Assembly: GCA_003527885.1 (NCBI GenBank)
Contig: DPWB01000106.1
Location: forward strand, 1 to 9,111
Length of the DNA stretch: 9,111 nucleotides
DNA from: Candidatus Competibacteraceae bacterium
Lineage (GTDB): Bacteria > Pseudomonadota > Gammaproteobacteria > Competibacterales > Competibacteraceae
Direction: 5' to 3'
The position numbers and the translations under genes are program-made. The notes under the pieces were generated by a model. That model searched no databases. It saw only the letters and a list, made by a program, of their open reading frames with translations, and was not told the origin of the DNA. Positions 1-8,629 of the stretch are shown piece after piece. Numbering within the stretch: position 1 is the first letter of the stretch; each line of letters starts with the position of its first letter.

Positions 1-401
1 GTGGGCGAACAACCGAGATGGGTGCAGATGCCGACCAGCACCAACACTTCGGGCTTGATGGAACGGGTGGCGTTTTGCGCGTACTTGGGTTGCTGGCTGG
101 CCACTTCGGAATTAGGGTCGAGCAATTCCCCTTTGAGGGTCGGCAAGTCATCCAACATTTTTTTGCTGCGTTTCAAAAACCAAACCGGTTTGCCGCGCCA
201 TTCCACCGTCATCAAGGCGCCGTCTTCCAATTTGCTGATATCGGTTTCCACCGGGGCGCCGGCGGCCTGGGCCCGCTCGCTGGGCGACCAGGATTTTAAG
301 AATGGGACGGCGACGAACGCGACGCCTACGCCGCCGACCACAGTAGCCGTAGCGGTCAGAAAGCGACGTCTGCCGAGATCGACGTCATCTACCGTACTCA
401 T
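1..401 (-). CDS. petA: Ubiquinol-cytochrome c reductase iron-sulfur (Rieske) subunit, 5' part only
   Basis: This is the Rieske 2Fe-2S subunit of the cytochrome bc1 complex (complex III), which passes electrons from ubiquinol to cytochrome c1 at the periplasmic face of the inner membrane. The first 133 codons are present and the window edge cuts the rest. Residues 10-16 (GRRRFLT) form a twin-arginine motif, followed by a hydrophobic stretch at about 17-36; this is the uncleaved Tat signal-anchor usual for bacterial Rieske proteins. At 126-131 the sequence CTHLGC is the first Rieske box, with C126 and H128 as cluster ligands and C131 as a disulfide cysteine. The second box (CxCHG type) would lie beyond base 1. 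Proteobacterial Rieske proteins are about 190-200 aa, so roughly a third is missing. The ATG at 401 is preceded by AGGAG 7 nt upstream. petB and petC would be expected next, outside the window. Confidence 0.96.
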   Translation of the reverse strand, partial: MSTVDDVDLGRRRFLTATATVVGGVGVAFVAVPFLKSWSPSERAQAAGAPVETDISKLEDGALMTVEWRGKPVWFLKRSKKMLDDLPTLKGELLDPNSEVASQQPKYAQNATRSIKPEVLVLVGICTHLGCSP

Positions 402-408
402 ACGCAGT

Positions 409-413
409 CTCCT
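409..413 (-). promoter_or_regulatory. Shine-Dalgarno site of petA
   Basis: On the minus strand AGGAG sits 7 nt upstream of the petA ATG at 401. It is one of the two clearest ribosome-binding sites in the window and supports that start. Confidence 0.85.
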
Positions 414-649
414 GTTGTGATATTTATCGTTAGATTATGGATGGGTTGACCACGCAAACGGTAGGCACGGGTTTCGTGTTTGCCGGAGCCGGACCGGGAG
501 TTGTTATTATGTCGAAACCAGCCGGTTTCTGGGGCGCGCCACACGGTGCGCAAACTCCTTTCAGCGTGAACTCCCGCCGTTTTCGCGGTATGGCAAAACT
601 ATAACCCAAGGAAGGTATTAGGGTCTACGCGCTTGTCGCTCGAAGCCGG

Positions 650-701
650 CGGACGCAGCGTCCGGCGGCCCGTGCGGGGTTCGGACCGGATGGGCCGCCG
701 G
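650..701. repeat. GC-rich REP-like inverted repeats
   Basis: Two adjoining palindromes are visible. The first (650-664) is CGGACG, a 3-nt loop, then CGTCCG. The second is a perfect 10-bp inverted repeat, CCGGCGGCCC at 662-671 and GGGCCGCCGG at 692-701, with a 20-nt loop that itself contains a small GGT/ACC stem. The heptamer CCGGCGG occurs at 646, 662 and 698, and its reverse complement at 695, so alternative pairings are possible. The repeats lie 70-125 nt downstream of the binding-protein stop codon. In the minus-strand transcript no U-tract follows them, which argues against a classical intrinsic terminator. A REP-type element or an mRNA 3'-stabilising hairpin is plausible, but only a genome-wide count of copies would show that. 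Confidence 0.55.
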
Positions 702-712
702 CGGCGGGAGGG

Positions 713-728
713 CGAACCGAAAGGTTCG
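713..728. repeat. Perfect 6-bp hairpin with 4-nt loop
   Basis: CGAACC (713-718) and GGTTCG (723-728) are perfect complements around GAAA, a GNRA-type tetraloop if read on the plus strand, or UUUC in the minus-strand transcript. It begins 45 nt past the stop codon of the binding-protein gene and is followed by C-rich sequence, not a U run, so it is not a convincing intrinsic terminator. It may act with the larger repeats at 650-701 as a 3'-end structure. Confidence 0.5.
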
Positions 729-772
729 GTCAGAGGCGTCCCCCGGAGCTGGGGTGGTTTGAAGCTTGCTGG

Positions 773-2053
773 CTACTTGAACAGCACCGCCGCTTCTTGT
801 GAAGTGACCGGTACGAACTGACCGTCGCGCAGCAGGGTCAGGCCGACGTAATCCGAGCCTTGATTGTCGGTGGTGAAATCGACCTTGACCCCACCGATGT
901 CGTAAGGCTGGCGGCGGGCGGCTTTCAAGAAATTTTCTCGGGTCAACGGCCCGTCGATCGCTTGCATGATGGCGACGAACAGTCGGCCCACGATGAAGCT
1001 TTCCAGTGATATGGTGTTGAGAGTATTGGCTAAGGCCTTGCGCGCCTCCACCACTATCGGCAGCGGCGAATCGAGCGGTGGGACGACTTGCGTGACGATG
1101 ACTCTATCCGCTACGTTTTTCCCCTTCAATAACACGGCCAAGCGATCACCGGCTGCCGCCGAGACCGAACTGAATATCCAGGGTTCGTTTTTATAGCGGG
1201 CATAGCCCATAAATTCGGCGGCTTGGTCGAAAAGTGCCGTGGTCGCGACCAAACGGCACCGGTTGCCGCTGTCCGCTTCCCATTTTTTGAGCGACAGGTA
1301 GCCTGGCCTTGCACTGGTGGTGTCGCGCTGATAAACGCCGACTGGACCTAGATTGTTACGCTCTGGATTGTCCCCCGACAAAGCCAGGATCTGATCGAGC
1401 TTGGCGACGATGGCTTCGCTGCCGGACCGTTTGGCCAGAGCTGTGCGAAACCCTTGCAGGCCGCTCATTCCGTAGGCGTCGTTCTGGACGTAGGCGCACA
1501 CCTCGGTCGGCTTGATGCCCGTTGTCAAGCCAGTCTCAACCGCGGTTTCCACCTCCTGGGCGTAGCTGGCCCGGAAGTTGAGCACATCTCCCGGCCCGGT
1601 AAAGCCCGCGCCCGTATAAAAGCCGAAGGCCGGTATTTTATTCTCGGCCAACACCGGCAGCACCGCCTTGGTGGTGGCGGTGCCCCCGCTGAGCACCATT
1701 GCAAAGATACCTTTGTTGATCAGCTCCTTGGCGCCTTCAACCGCTTTGGCGGGATCGTAAAAATCATTGCGTTGCTCGAACTCGATGGCGCGCTTTTGCA
1801 CCGCTTGACCGGCCAGCGCCGCTTCCATGCCCTGCTTTTGGGATTGGCCAAAAAACTTATAATCCCCTTCCAATTGAGTGGTCGCTCCGATGCGGATCGT
1901 TTTGTCGGTAACGCCCGCTTCTTTGGCGCCGCTCCAAGCGGGCGCCAAGCACAGGCCCACTAATAGGGTAAGAAAAGATTGGCCAAGCTTCGAACCGATC
2001 CATCCAACCTTCCTTTCATGCCCGCGCAAAGCATTAGTTTTTTGTAAGTACAT
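773..2053 (-). CDS. Periplasmic ABC-type substrate-binding protein (Peripla_BP_6 / LivK-like), orphan
   Basis: This 426-aa protein resembles the periplasmic binding proteins of branched-chain amino acid and related ABC importers. A Sec signal peptide is likely: basic residues up to K22, a hydrophobic core at about 26-40, and a probable cleavage after SGA at 43. The mature part begins in the family style, with IRIGATTQLEG (53-63) and FFGQSQKQGMEAAL (67-80). It continues with the lobe-1 region NDFYDPAKAVEGAKELI (96-112), the ligand-loop-like SGGTATTKAVLPVL (122-135) and AYVQNDAYGMSG (187-198). Two mature-region cysteines (186, 266) could form a disulfide. No LivHMGF-type permease or ATPase lies beside it, so it could serve a distant transporter or a sensor. 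The ligand cannot be told from sequence. ATG at 2053 is the only in-frame ATG before the signal peptide and has a suitably placed promoter, but its Shine-Dalgarno is weak; a TTG at codon 9 is the alternative. The gene looks less GC-rich than the his/mur genes. Confidence 0.85.
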   Translation of the reverse strand: MYLQKTNALRGHERKVGWIGSKLGQSFLTLLVGLCLAPAWSGAKEAGVTDKTIRIGATTQLEGDYKFFGQSQKQGMEAALAGQAVQKRAIEFEQRNDFYDPAKAVEGAKELINKGIFAMVLSGGTATTKAVLPVLAENKIPAFGFYTGAGFTGPGDVLNFRASYAQEVETAVETGLTTGIKPTEVCAYVQNDAYGMSGLQGFRTALAKRSGSEAIVAKLDQILALSGDNPERNNLGPVGVYQRDTTSARPGYLSLKKWEADSGNRCRLVATTALFDQAAEFMGYARYKNEPWIFSSVSAAAGDRLAVLLKGKNVADRVIVTQVVPPLDSPLPIVVEARKALANTLNTISLESFIVGRLFVAIMQAIDGPLTRENFLKAARRQPYDIGGVKVDFTTDNQGSDYVGLTLLRDGQFVPVTSQEAAVLFK

Positions 2054-2071
2054 AATAATTGGCCTATCGGG

Positions 2072-2100
2072 AGAATAGCTTTGTCATGAAACTATTTCAA
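2072..2100 (-). promoter_or_regulatory. Candidate sigma70 promoter for the substrate-binding protein gene
   Basis: On the minus strand TTGAAA (2100-2095, five of six matches to TTGACA) and TATTCT (2077-2072, four of six matches to TATAAT) are separated by exactly 17 nt. Transcription would start near 2065, only about a dozen nucleotides before the ATG at 2053. That leaves a very short leader with no good Shine-Dalgarno. The surrounding 2054-2205 gap is AT-rich compared with the rest of the window, and I see no intrinsic terminator for the upstream nif3 operon in it. The assignment comes from sequence matching only. Confidence 0.5.
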
Positions 2101-2205
2101 AACAATGTCGATGCAGTGAAACATTAAACCGCTATTGTAGAATTTAGCCTGCATACCGTATTTATTCAATGGTATTCACCGGTTTTTTCAACGGGCAGCC
2201 GAACG

Positions 2206-2967
2206 TCAAACCGGATTGTCGATGTCGACAAAAACGAAGTTTAACGACAATCTTTGAGCCAATTGCCCGCCCAAGGCCCGCACGCCGTAGCGTTCGGTGG
2301 CGTGGTGGCCGGCGGCAAAGAAATGCAGGCCGTTCTCGCGGGCGAAGTGGACCGTTTGCTCGGAGGCTTCACCGGTCAGGAAAGCGTCGACGCCCGCGCT
2401 CAGCGCGAGCTCGATGTAAGATTGCGCGCCGCCGGTACACCAAGCCAACCGGCGGATAGGTCTATCGTCACCGGCTACATGCAGCGGTTTTCGGCCGAGC
2501 CGGGCAGCGATGAGAGCGGCGAAAGTATCCGCCGGCAGCGGGCTGGCCGGTTCGCCCAGCATAACCAGCCCCGGCGTACGGCTGTTGCCATCGGCGGTGC
2601 CGGTGACGGTCAGGCCAAGCACACGGCCAAGCTGAGCGTTGTTGCCGAGTTCCGGGTGAGCGTCCAGCGGTAGGTGGTAGGCCAGCAAGCTGAGGTCGTG
2701 ACGGAGCAGGGTGGCGAGCCGACGCCGCTTCATGCCGGTGATGCGCGGGTCTTCGCCCTTCCAGAAGTAGCCGTGATGGACCAGCACGGCGTCCGCCCGA
2801 TATCCGACCGCCGCATCCAGCAGCGCCTGACAGGCGGTGACGCCGCCGATCAGCGTTTTCACTTCTGGCCGGCCCTGTACCTGCAAGCCGTTCGGGCAAT
2901 AATCGGTGAAGTTTTCAACCGCCAGCAAGTGATCGGCGTAGGCGACCAACTCGCTTAACCGGGCCAT
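2206..2967 (-). CDS. Nif3/YbgI-family dinuclear metal centre protein
   Basis: This 253-aa protein belongs to the Nif3-like family (E. coli YbgI/DUF34, about 247 aa), which forms hexameric toroids with a two-metal site in each subunit. Its biochemical role is not settled; it is often annotated as a GTP cyclohydrolase I type 2-like protein, and that name should not be taken as proof of activity. Family metal ligands are visible: the HHG motif at 64-66, D102 in LPLDAHP, and H221 with E225 in GHHATERYG. The N-terminal [10 protein letters not shown] (23-32) is also a family signature. The start at 2967 overlaps the end of hisC by 13 nt and has no clear ribosome-binding site, which suggests translational coupling to hisC. 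In Pseudomonas a related gene also follows the his block, with algW in between; no algW is present here. Confidence 0.92.
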   Translation of the reverse strand: MARLSELVAYADHLLAVENFTDYCPNGLQVQGRPEVKTLIGGVTACQALLDAAVGYRADAVLVHHGYFWKGEDPRITGMKRRRLATLLRHDLSLLAYHLPLDAHPELGNNAQLGRVLGLTVTGTADGNSRTPGLVMLGEPASPLPADTFAALIAARLGRKPLHVAGDDRPIRRLAWCTGGAQSYIELALSAGVDAFLTGEASEQTVHFARENGLHFFAAGHHATERYGVRALGGQLAQRLSLNFVFVDIDNPV

Positions 2968-4034
2968 TGGCGGGGTTCTAGAATTTCGCCGAGGGCAGCC
3001 AGCAGAGCGGCGTTTTGTGCCGGATTGCCGACGGTGATCCGCAGAAATTGCTCGATGCGCGGTCGGCGGAAATGGCGGACGATAACGCTTTTCTGGCGCA
3101 AGGCGGCGGCCAGTTCGGCGGCGTCGCGGCGGGGATGGCGGGCAAACAGGAAATTGGCGGCCGAGGGCAACACCTCGAAGCCGAGTTCTCGCAAGGCCGT
3201 CCTGACGGATTCCCGGCCGGCGATCACCGCTTGCCGGGTGCGTTCGAAGTGGTCGCGGTCGGCGAAGGCCGCCGCCGCGCCGGCGATGGCCAGCCGGTCC
3301 AGCGGATAGGAGTTGAAGCTGTTCTTGACCCGTTCCAGCGCCTCGATCAGCCCGGCGTGACCGACCGCGAAACCGACCCGCAGCCCCGCCAGCGAGCGCG
3401 ATTTGGAAAGAGTTTGAACGACCAGCAGATTGGGGTAGCGGTCGATCAGCCCGATGGCGGTGTCGCCGCCGAAATCGATATAGGCTTCATCCACCACCAC
3501 CGCCGAATCAGGGTTGTGCGCCAGCAGCTTGTCGAGGTCGGCTAACGATAGCAAACAGCCGGTGGGCGCATTGGGATTGGCGAAAATGATGCCGCCGTTG
3601 GGACGACGGTAGTCGGCGACCCGCAGCGTGAAGTCCTCGGCCAGCGGCACAATTTCGTAAGCGATGCCGTACAGGCCGCAGTAAACCGGGTAGAAGCTGT
3701 AAGTGATGTCCGGGAACAACAGCGGCGCAGGATGCTGGAACAGCGCCTGAAAAATAAAGGCCAACACCTCATCCGAACCGTTGCCGGCGAACACCTGGGC
3801 GGGCGTGACCCGGTAATAATCCGCAATCGCCTGTTTCAAGCGCTCGGCGTTGGGGTCGGGATACAAGCGTAGGGCGTCGGACAACTCGCTCCGGATCGCC
3901 TCCAACACCTTGGGTGACGGCCCGTAGGGATTTTCGTTGGTATTGAGCTTGACCAGGTTGGCGAGCTTGGGTTGCTCGCCCGGCACGTAGGGGGTGAGCC
4001 GATGAACGACCGGGCTCCAACAGGGGTGGGTCAT
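2955..4034 (-). CDS. hisC: Histidinol-phosphate aminotransferase
   Basis: HisC is a PLP-dependent fold-type I aminotransferase that converts imidazole-acetol phosphate and glutamate to histidinol phosphate and 2-oxoglutarate in the cytoplasm. The protein is 359 aa, close to the usual 350-370. The substrate-recognition stretch [13 protein letters not shown] (29-41) is typical. The cofactor site shows GNGSDE (84-89), NPNAPTG (153-159, with N155), DEAY (182-185) and the Schiff-base lysine K211 in [14 protein letters not shown]. The C-terminal FLRITVG contains the conserved carboxylate-binding arginine. The start at 4034 overlaps the hisD stop as ATGA, a classic coupled junction, and the 3' end overlaps nif3. 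Aspartate or aromatic aminotransferases are related, but the motifs and the hisG-hisD context make HisC the clear choice. Confidence 0.97.
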   Translation of the reverse strand: MTHPCWSPVVHRLTPYVPGEQPKLANLVKLNTNENPYGPSPKVLEAIRSELSDALRLYPDPNAERLKQAIADYYRVTPAQVFAGNGSDEVLAFIFQALFQHPAPLLFPDITYSFYPVYCGLYGIAYEIVPLAEDFTLRVADYRRPNGGIIFANPNAPTGCLLSLADLDKLLAHNPDSAVVVDEAYIDFGGDTAIGLIDRYPNLLVVQTLSKSRSLAGLRVGFAVGHAGLIEALERVKNSFNSYPLDRLAIAGAAAAFADRDHFERTRQAVIAGRESVRTALRELGFEVLPSAANFLFARHPRRDAAELAAALRQKSVIVRHFRRPRIEQFLRITVGNPAQNAALLAALGEILEPRQWPG

Positions 4035-5338
4035 GGCCGCTCCGGGAGGCGGTACTCGGCCGACCGGGCATGGGCGGTCAACCCCTCGCCGCGCGCCAGG
4101 ATCGAAGCGGTGCGGCCCAGCGCGGCGGCGCCCGCCGGCGAACAGTGAATGAGGCTGGTGCGCTTTTGAAAATCGTATACGCCCAGCGGCGAGGAAAAGC
4201 GGGCGGTGCGCGAGGTCGGCAGCACGTGGTTGGGGCCGGCGCAGTAATCGCCCAAGGCCTCGGCGGTGTAACGACCCAGGAAAATCGCTCCGGCATGGCG
4301 GATCAGCGGCAGCAGTTCCCGGGGTTTTTCCACCGATAATTCCAGATGTTCGGGGGCGATGAAATTGACGACTTGCGCGGCTTCTTCCAGATCGAGCGCT
4401 TGGATCAGCGCGGCTCGCCGGTTTAGGGAGGCGGCGATGATGTCCCGCCGTTCCATCTCCGGTAGCAACCGTTCGACACGGGCCGCGACGCGATCCAGAA
4501 AGGCGGCGTCCGGGCTGATCAGGATGGGTTGGGCATCCTCATCGTGTTCGGCTTGCGAGAACAAATCCATCGCGACCCAATCGGGATCGGTCTGGCCGTC
4601 GCAGACGATCAGGATTTCCGACGGGCCGGCGATCATGTCGATGCCGACCGTACCGAAAACTTGGCGCTTGGCGGCCGCGACGTAAATGTTGCCCGGTCCG
4701 ACAATTTTATCCACGCGCGGCACGGTGGGGGTGCCGTAGGCCAGCGCCGCCACCGCTTGCGCCCCACCGATGGCGAACACCCGATCCACGCCGGCCACGG
4801 CGGCGGCGGCCAACACCAAGTCGTTGGCATCGCCGTCGGGGGCCGGCGCCACCATCACGAGTTCCGGGACGCCGGCCACCTTGGCCGGGATGGCGTTCAT
4901 CAGCACCGAGGACGGGTAGGCCGCCTTGCCGCCCGGTACGTACAGGCCGACCCGATCCAGCGGCGTGACCTGTTGGCCGAGCACGGTGCCGTCGGGTTCG
5001 GTAAAACTCCAGGATTCCTGTTTCTGCCGCTGCGCGTAAGCGCGGATCCGGGCAGCGGCGGTTTCCAGCGCCGCGCGCTGGGCGGCGGGGATGCCGGCCA
5101 GCGCGCCTTGCAGCCGGGCGGCGGGGATTTCCAAGTCGGCGGCCCGAACCGCAGCTGTTCGGTCGAAGCGATGCGTGAATTCCAGTAAGGCCGCATCGCC
5201 CCGCGCCCGGACTTGCGCGAGAATTTCGCGCACCGCGGCGGTCACGGCTTCATCGGCGACGCCTTCCCAAGCGGTCAGGGTTTGCAGGCGCGACCAGAAA
5301 TCGGGCCGGGCGGTATTCAAGCGTTGGATAGCGGGCAT
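4031..5338 (-). CDS. hisD: Histidinol dehydrogenase
   Basis: HisD is a zinc enzyme that catalyses the last two oxidations of histidine synthesis, L-histidinol to histidinal to histidine, with two NAD+. The protein is 435 aa, the expected full length. By alignment with the E. coli enzyme the zinc ligands are Q262 and H265 in [12 protein letters not shown]364 in [14 protein letters not shown] and H423 in LTAHARSA. The catalytic pair is E330-H331 in APEHLEL. The family signature around [14 protein letters not shown] (234-247) and the NAD-region glycines (VGPGNIYV, 213-220) are intact. The gene starts 63 nt after hisG, with a weak purine-rich GAAG upstream, and ends in a 4-nt overlap with hisC. 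The first 50 residues are less conserved, but no better start is seen. Confidence 0.97.
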   Translation of the reverse strand: MPAIQRLNTARPDFWSRLQTLTAWEGVADEAVTAAVREILAQVRARGDAALLEFTHRFDRTAAVRAADLEIPAARLQGALAGIPAAQRAALETAAARIRAYAQRQKQESWSFTEPDGTVLGQQVTPLDRVGLYVPGGKAAYPSSVLMNAIPAKVAGVPELVMVAPAPDGDANDLVLAAAAVAGVDRVFAIGGAQAVAALAYGTPTVPRVDKIVGPGNIYVAAAKRQVFGTVGIDMIAGPSEILIVCDGQTDPDWVAMDLFSQAEHDEDAQPILISPDAAFLDRVAARVERLLPEMERRDIIAASLNRRAALIQALDLEEAAQVVNFIAPEHLELSVEKPRELLPLIRHAGAIFLGRYTAEALGDYCAGPNHVLPTSRTARFSSPLGVYDFQKRTSLIHCSPAGAAALGRTASILARGEGLTAHARSAEYRLPERP

Positions 5339-5401
5339 GATCGCAACTTCAGGCGTTGAGGTTCCGGTCTGGCCGGAAGCAGGGCGGGGAGTACGGGCCG
5401 A

Positions 5402-6034
5402 TCAAGCGGTCACCGCGGCGGCCATGCGCGCCATGATCGCCTTGATCCGGGCATGTTTCATTTTCATGGCCGCCTTGTTGACGATCAGCCGCGAGCTGAT
5501 GTCCGCGATGTGTTCCAGCGGCGCCAAGCCGTTGGCTTTCAAGGTGTTGCCGGTATCCACCACATCGACGATGTAATCGGCCAACCCCACCAGCGGCGCC
5601 AGCTCCATCGAACCGTACAATTTGATCACTTCCACCTGCCGGCCTCGATCGGCGAAATAACGCCGGGTGGTGTTGACGAACTTGGTGGCGATACGCGGGC
5701 GGCCCGAGCGGGAAGGGCGTTCGGGGTGGCCGGCGACCATCAGCCGGCAGCGGGCGATCTTCAAGTCGAGCGGTTCGTACAACCCCTCGCCACCGTGCTC
5801 CAGCAACACATCCTTGCCGGCCACGCCCAGATCGGCGGCGCCGTATTGCACGTAGGTCGGCACGTCGGTGGCGCGGATGATGACCAGCTTCACGTCCGGC
5901 TGATCGGTGTCGAGAATCAGCTTGCGGCTGGTTTCGGGGTCGTCGGTCGGCACGATGCCCGCCGCCGCCAGCAACGGCAAGGTCTCCTTGAAAATGCGGC
6001 CCTTGGACAGGGCGATGGTCAACGGCGCGGTCAT
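5402..6034 (-). CDS. hisG: ATP phosphoribosyltransferase, short (HisG_S) catalytic subunit
   Basis: HisG starts histidine biosynthesis by condensing ATP and PRPP to phosphoribosyl-ATP. This protein is 210 aa, the length of the short form, which lacks the C-terminal ACT-like regulatory domain of the roughly 300-aa E. coli type. Short HisG enzymes work as a hetero-octamer with HisZ, a histidyl-tRNA-synthetase-like regulatory subunit, so hisZ is expected elsewhere in this genome. The N-terminus [18 protein letters not shown] (5-22) and the PRPP-binding loop [14 protein letters not shown] (157-170) are diagnostic. The chosen ATG at 6034 lies 11 nt after the murA stop and begins directly with the conserved N-terminus. 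The reading frame extends 23 codons further upstream inside murA, but those residues are not HisG-like. No Shine-Dalgarno is obvious, so coupling to murA is likely. Confidence 0.96.
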   Translation of the reverse strand: MTAPLTIALSKGRIFKETLPLLAAAGIVPTDDPETSRKLILDTDQPDVKLVIIRATDVPTYVQYGAADLGVAGKDVLLEHGGEGLYEPLDLKIARCRLMVAGHPERPSRSGRPRIATKFVNTTRRYFADRGRQVEVIKLYGSMELAPLVGLADYIVDVVDTGNTLKANGLAPLEHIADISSRLIVNKAAMKMKHARIKAIMARMAAAVTA

Positions 6035-6045
6035 GATGGCGTCGG

Positions 6046-7567
<1,522 letters not shown>

Positions 7568-7620
7568 GGCACCACCGAAGGTAAGGGTTCCAGGACTGAA
7601 AGCGGCGGGTCGGTTGACCG

Positions 7621-7651
7621 GAAAAACGCTCGCTCGACAGGACGGTTTTTC
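7621..7651. repeat. 7-bp AT-rich inverted repeat at the mlaB-ibaG junction
   Basis: GAAAAAC (7621-7627) and GTTTTTC (7645-7651) are perfect complements around a 17-nt loop, and the repeat includes part of the mlaB stop codon. In the minus-strand transcript a T5 run follows a short GC-rich stretch. However, that run is itself one arm of the stem, so this is a weak hairpin rather than a convincing terminator. It could attenuate or process the transcript between the mla and ibaG-mur parts, but this is speculation. Confidence 0.35.
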
Positions 7652-7946
7652 ACGCGCCGGGCAGCAGCGTTTCCAGGTCGACAACTTCGATGATCGCCCG
7701 CATTTGCGCCGGAATGTTGGTGAAAAGCAGCGCCTGCTGGCGCTGCCGGGCCTCGCGCAGCCATTCCACCAACAGCGCCACGCCCGCGCTGTTGGAGCGG
7801 CGCACGCCGCCCAAATCGATGCGCAAGACCGATTCGTCGAGCAGCGGCGTTTCGGCGCGCGCCCACAGCTCCGCGACCGAATCGAAACCCAGGTCGCCGC
7901 GAACCCGCAGCGTGTCGCCGACGCGTTCCGCCGTTGCGGTAGCCAT
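7650..7946 (-). CDS. mlaB: STAS-domain protein MlaB of the Mla lipid-transport complex
   Basis: MlaB is the small cytoplasmic STAS subunit bound to the ATPase MlaF in the MlaFEDB inner-membrane complex, needed for its assembly and activity. The 98-aa protein is one STAS domain: beta strands around DTLRVRGDL (11-19) and VLRIDLGGV (40-48), then the conserved loop-helix RSNSAGVALLVEWL (50-63). S53 falls where E. coli MlaB has the functionally important Thr52 (DTAG there, NSAG here), a conservative replacement. Its ATG at 7946 overlaps the mlaC stop by one base (TGATG), indicating translational coupling. Anti-anti-sigma factors share the STAS fold, but the position directly after mlaC decides for MlaB. 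Confidence 0.93.
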   Translation of the reverse strand: MATATAERVGDTLRVRGDLGFDSVAELWARAETPLLDESVLRIDLGGVRRSNSAGVALLVEWLREARQRQQALLFTNIPAQMRAIIEVVDLETLLPGA

Positions 7947-8551
7947 CAGCGGGCGGGCCGCGCGTTGCGCTGGCGCAGGTCGGCGATCACCGCGTCCATG
8001 CCGCTGGCGCGAATCCGGTCGGCGAACGTGCCGCGGTAACTGGTGACCAAGCTGACGCCATCGACGGTCACATCGTAAACTTTCCAGGCGTCGCCGCCGC
8101 GATGCATGTTGTAGTTGATCTGAATCGGTTGGCCGGTTTTGGGTCGGACCTCGGTTTTGACCGTCGCCTCATCGCCGGCCGGCGCGCCGGCTTGCGGCAG
8201 CGGATGGATGGGCTCGTTGGAGTATTCCAGCAGCGCCTTGGCGTAGGTCCGCACCAGCAGCGTGCGAAACTCTTCGGTGAACTGGCCGCGCTGTTCGGGA
8301 GTGGCCTGTTGCCAGGCCCGGCCCAACACCCAGCGCGACATCAGTTCAAAATCGAAATTCGGCAACACGATCCGGTTGACCAGCTCGTAAATCCGGCTCG
8401 GCTCGCGCTCGATGGCGGCCCGGTTCGCGCGCAGGGCCTCCAGCATCCGCGTCGAGGTGTCCTGGACGACCGCCTCGGGCGGCGCGGCGGCATGGGCCGA
8501 GCCGCAGCCCAGGGCCAGTAACAGCAGACAGAGGGCGATACTACGTCTCAT
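7946..8551 (-). CDS. mlaC: Periplasmic phospholipid-binding protein MlaC (Ttg2D family)
   Basis: MlaC ferries phospholipids across the periplasm between the outer-membrane MlaA-porin complex and the inner-membrane MlaFEDB complex, helping keep the outer membrane asymmetric. The protein is 201 aa, close to E. coli MlaC (211). It has a Sec signal peptide: RR at 2-3, a hydrophobic core at 5-15 and AHA cleavage after residue 21. The mature MlaC/Ttg2 domain shows family features such as LPNFDFELMSRWVLGRAWQQATPEQ (63-87), FRTLLVRTYAKALLEY (95-110) and WKVYDVTVDGVSLVTSYR (156-173). C16 lies near the end of the hydrophobic core, but the preceding residues do not make a good lipobox. The ATG at 8551 has AGGAG 10 nt upstream. 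The gene lies 78 nt after mlaD and overlaps mlaB by one base. Confidence 0.95.
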   Translation of the reverse strand: MRRSIALCLLLLALGCGSAHAAAPPEAVVQDTSTRMLEALRANRAAIEREPSRIYELVNRIVLPNFDFELMSRWVLGRAWQQATPEQRGQFTEEFRTLLVRTYAKALLEYSNEPIHPLPQAGAPAGDEATVKTEVRPKTGQPIQINYNMHRGGDAWKVYDVTVDGVSLVTSYRGTFADRIRASGMDAVIADLRQRNARPAR

Positions 8552-8561
8552 GGTGCAACGA

Positions 8562-8566
8562 CTCCT
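8562..8566 (-). promoter_or_regulatory. Shine-Dalgarno site of mlaC
   Basis: AGGAG on the minus strand, 10 nt before the mlaC ATG at 8551, supports that start. It gives mlaC its own ribosome entry despite the 78-nt gap after mlaD. Confidence 0.7.
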
Positions 8567-8629
8567 AGGGGGTCAATGGTGCGGCCGGACGGTTTCGGCT
8601 GACGGAGAAACGGCTTGGCGCGCGGGAAC

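Larger units (their letters stand above)
402..772. other. Intergenic region between the substrate-binding protein gene and petA
   Basis: This stretch of 371 nt contains no gene I can support. The half next to petA (about 402-640) is relatively AT-rich and should carry the pet operon promoter on the minus strand. AT-rich blocks such as CATAAT and GATAAAT lie close upstream of the ribosome-binding site, but none has a well-spaced -35 partner, so I do not name a promoter. The half next to the binding-protein gene (about 645-730) is very GC-rich and holds three inverted repeats, listed separately. A short plus-strand open frame (633-821) runs through these repeats into the 3' end of the neighbouring gene. 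It has no recognisable protein features and is probably not a gene. Confidence 0.7.

Noticed and set aside
1..420. Plus-strand open frame at the left edge
   Set aside because: The minus strand here encodes petA with a Tat motif and a Rieske CTHLGC box, and the plus-strand frame is its shadow.
650..728. Intrinsic terminator of the binding-protein gene
   Set aside because: The hairpins are good, but no run of U follows any of them in the minus-strand transcript.
633..821. Small plus-strand open frame over the hairpin region
   Set aside because: It is Arg/Gly-rich sequence produced by the GC palindromes, has no ribosome-binding site I trust, and runs into the 3' end of the binding-protein gene on the other strand.
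8504..8551. MlaC as a lipoprotein (Cys16)
   Set aside because: The residues before Cys16 (A-L-G) do not fit a lipobox well, and a clear AHA signal-peptidase I site follows at residue 21.
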